Shown one piece after another: positions 15,081-16,040 of a stretch of 16,040 bases of DNA. The stretch is from an uncultured Oscillospiraceae bacterium. GTDB taxonomy: Bacteria; Bacillota; Clostridia; Oscillospirales; Oscillospiraceae. Numbering within the stretch: position 1 is the first letter of the stretch; the number at the start of each line of letters is the position of its first letter. Position numbers and translations under genes: made by a program. The DNA is taken from assembly GCA_948616425.1 (NCBI GenBank), contig CAPGBJ010000004.1:1-16040 (forward strand), given 5' to 3'. Under the pieces are notes generated by a model. The model was given only the letters and a program-made list of their open reading frames with translations, made no database searches and was not told the origin of the DNA.

Positions 15081-15275
15081 TAAAAATTTAGCTCAGCAGT
15101 GCGATAAAAATCAGTCAAAAGAAAAATATGGACGGCGAGTTTGAGGTAATCTTACTGCGTCCATGGTTATGTGCGTCAGCGTGGAGACAGTACTGTTCTT
15201 TGGTCGTTTCGTGGACCTTGACGCCCATCGGTGAGCGAAAAACCTTCCACCAGTGAAGAGAGATTGCGACAAAGT

Positions 15276-15291
15276 TGTACGTTTTTGTACA
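15276..15291. repeat. Inverted repeat TGTAC-N6-GTACA in a noncoding stretch
   Basis: TGTAC (15276-15280) and GTACA (15287-15291) form an inverted repeat. The same bases also form a near-perfect direct repeat (ttgtacgttt / ttgtacattt). It lies in the 270-base gap between the AraC-type gene and the tRNA terminator. That gap has no recognisable gene: a minus-strand frame of 71 codons across it has no ribosome site or family resemblance. It could be an operator or chance. Confidence 0.3.
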
Positions 15292-15311
15292 TTTGATCGG
15301 GGAGATTTTGA

Positions 15312-15349
15312 TAAAAAATCGCCGGAGCAAAGTTCGCTTTGCTCCGGCG
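15312..15349 (-). terminator. Rho-independent terminator of the tRNA-Ser gene
   Basis: Bases 15320-15332 pair perfectly with 15337-15349 (13 bp) around a TTCG tetraloop. On the minus strand the stem is followed by ATTTTTTA. It begins two bases after the CCA end of the tRNA, so the primary transcript carries the tRNA alone. Confidence 0.9.
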
Positions 15350-15350
15350 T

Positions 15351-15440
15351 TGGCGCAGTAGGAGGGATTCGAACCCTCGAGCCCTTATCAGGCTACACGA
15401 TTTCCAGTCGTGCTCGTTATGACCACTTCGATACTACTGC
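15351..15440 (-). tRNA. tRNA-Ser (anticodon GGA)
   Basis: Read on the minus strand, the acceptor stem GCAGTAG pairs with CTACTGC, followed by discriminator G and an encoded CCA. The anticodon stem CACGA/TCGTG encloses the loop CTGGAAA, giving anticodon GGA, which reads UCC/UCU serine codons. A long variable arm (AGCC/GGCT) is typical of serine tRNAs, and the T-arm is GAGGG-TTCGAAT-CCCTC. All stems are intact over 90 bases. Confidence 0.97.
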
Positions 15441-15482
15441 AACTACGATACTGCCGCCCTGGTCAGTGGAGCAGCATCATGT

Positions 15483-15510
15483 ATTATAACAGTTTTTTTC
15501 TCATAGTCAA
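15483..15510 (-). promoter_or_regulatory. Promoter of the tRNA-Ser gene
   Basis: On the minus strand TTGACT (15505-15510) and TATAAT (15483-15488) are separated by 16 bases, in an A/T-rich setting. The -10 box is about 42 bases upstream of the mature tRNA 5' end, leaving a short leader to be trimmed. This is a strong sigma-70-type promoter, as expected for a stable RNA. Confidence 0.75.
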
Positions 15511-15545
15511 GCCCCTTTTGGAAAAAAACTGATTTTTCTTTCCCC

Positions 15546-15928
15546 ATGGAAACGGGCTTCTCGGTCGGTCTTCTCCCTATCCGGGACGCGCTGCTGGAGC
15601 TGAGGTTCCCGGAGGAGGTTTTGTCTCAACTGGACGACGATGCGTTGTCCCGCTTTGAAGGGGCCTATGGATTGAGAAAAGAGGGGGACCGCAGCGGTGA
15701 TGACATGCCGGACGGGATGCTGAAATGGCAGGACAGCGACGGGACCTTCTGTCCCGGGAGAACCGCTGGAAACAGATAGACATGGATGCTGTCTGGCTGT
15801 GTTCCCGTCGGCTGGACAGCATCCATGTCAAGTAAATTATAGACTCCCTGCGGCAGGCCGCCACCAAAATCAGTAACATGACATCCGCCAAATTCGAATG
15901 TGCTACCCGGAGACCAGGGCTTGTTTGA
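15546..15928 (+). pseudogene. Decayed coding remnant, unrecognised
   Basis: A frame from the ATG at 15546 reads as plausible protein (for example RFPEEVLSQLDDDALSRFEG) and ends at 15779. In its last part the coding look passes to a second frame (DLLSRENRWKQIDMDAVWL, then CSRRLDSIHVK), which meets a stop at 15833-15835. The same frame then continues as IIDSLRQAATKISNMTSAKF to a stop at 15926-15928. At least one frameshift and one nonsense codon would be needed to join these. No ribosome site precedes the ATG. The family is not recognised; possibilities include remains of a mobile-element gene or a small regulator. The intact first frame (77 codons) could alternatively be a short real gene. Confidence 0.35.
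15779..15829. repeat. 15-bp perfect inverted repeat inside the decayed region
   Basis: Bases 15779-15793 (gacatggatgctgtc) are the exact reverse complement of 15815-15829. The 21-base spacer can add a few more pairs including G-U. No T-tract follows on either strand, so it does not look like a terminator. It may be a recombination or element-end remnant, or arise from local inverted duplication. The remaining bases to 16040 show no recognisable gene. Confidence 0.55.
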
Positions 15929-16040
15929 AACATGTCAATAGGCCCAAAAGGCAGGTCTTTTTCCGCCATACTGCCCCAATTTTTCTTGCAATACATCCAG
16001 TATTCCTGGGAAAAATTGTGCTTGTCTGGCAGAAAAATCC

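Noticed and set aside
15115..15330. 71-codon minus-strand frame between the AraC-type gene and tRNA-Ser
   Set aside because: It starts inside the tRNA terminator hairpin, has no ribosome site and resembles no family I know.
1..16040. CRISPR array, rRNA, prophage or integrase gene
   Set aside because: No regularly spaced repeats, rRNA-like stretches or recognisable phage/integrase motifs were seen on either strand.

Overview
The window looks like a chromosomal segment from a GC-rich anaerobic gut Clostridium relative, most likely Oscillospiraceae (the Flavonifractor/Lawsonibacter kind of organism). The grounds are the GC-rich codon use, strong GGAGG-type ribosome binding sites, type III pantothenate kinase, the class 1B PyrK/PyrD pair, a clostridial-style lipoprotein sugar transporter, and GH112 galactosyl-hexosamine phosphorylase, a typical enzyme of mucin- or milk-glycan users. 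The genus is inferred from style only.

Layout. (1) 2-684, plus strand: the 3' part of coaX, broken by an apparent one-base deletion near 295. (2) 836-3531, minus strand: a c-di-GMP signalling pair, namely a multi-PAS sensory protein (also split by an apparent one-base deletion, near 2272) and a downstream REC-GGDEF diguanylate cyclase. Coverage of 685-835 is a 21-bp perfect hairpin between convergent genes. (3) 3802-8093, plus strand: an M20-family N-carbamoyl amino acid amidohydrolase, dihydroorotase, a possible small ORF, PyrK and PyrD. (4) 8186-8216: a bidirectional terminator. (5) 8239-13876, minus strand: a sugar uptake and phosphorolysis operon read from right to left as lipoprotein binding protein, two permeases, a two-helix small membrane protein and GH112 phosphorylase. 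A divergent AraC-type regulator sits at 14229-15080. (6) 15351-15440, minus strand: tRNA-Ser(GGA) with its own promoter and terminator. (7) 15546-16040: decayed coding sequence and repeats, possibly mobile-element debris.

How the genes work together. The most interesting unit is region 3. PyrK/PyrD, PyrC and an N-carbamoyl-amino-acid hydrolase together cover each step between orotate and aspartate + CO2 + NH3. This matches the reductive orotate fermentation known from Clostridium (Zymobacterium) oroticum. The operon has no pyrB, pyrE, pyrF or carAB, and its leader appears too short for a pyrimidine attenuator. I therefore read it as probably catabolic, though this is an inference. Region 5 would import a galactosyl-HexNAc disaccharide (lacto-N-biose or galacto-N-biose) and cleave it with phosphate to galactose-1-phosphate and HexNAc. 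The ABC ATPase and the later galactose-1-phosphate enzymes are not in the window.

The two one-base disruptions (coaX and the PAS gene) lie about 2 kb apart in otherwise well-conserved frames. Sequencing error is as likely as real gene decay.
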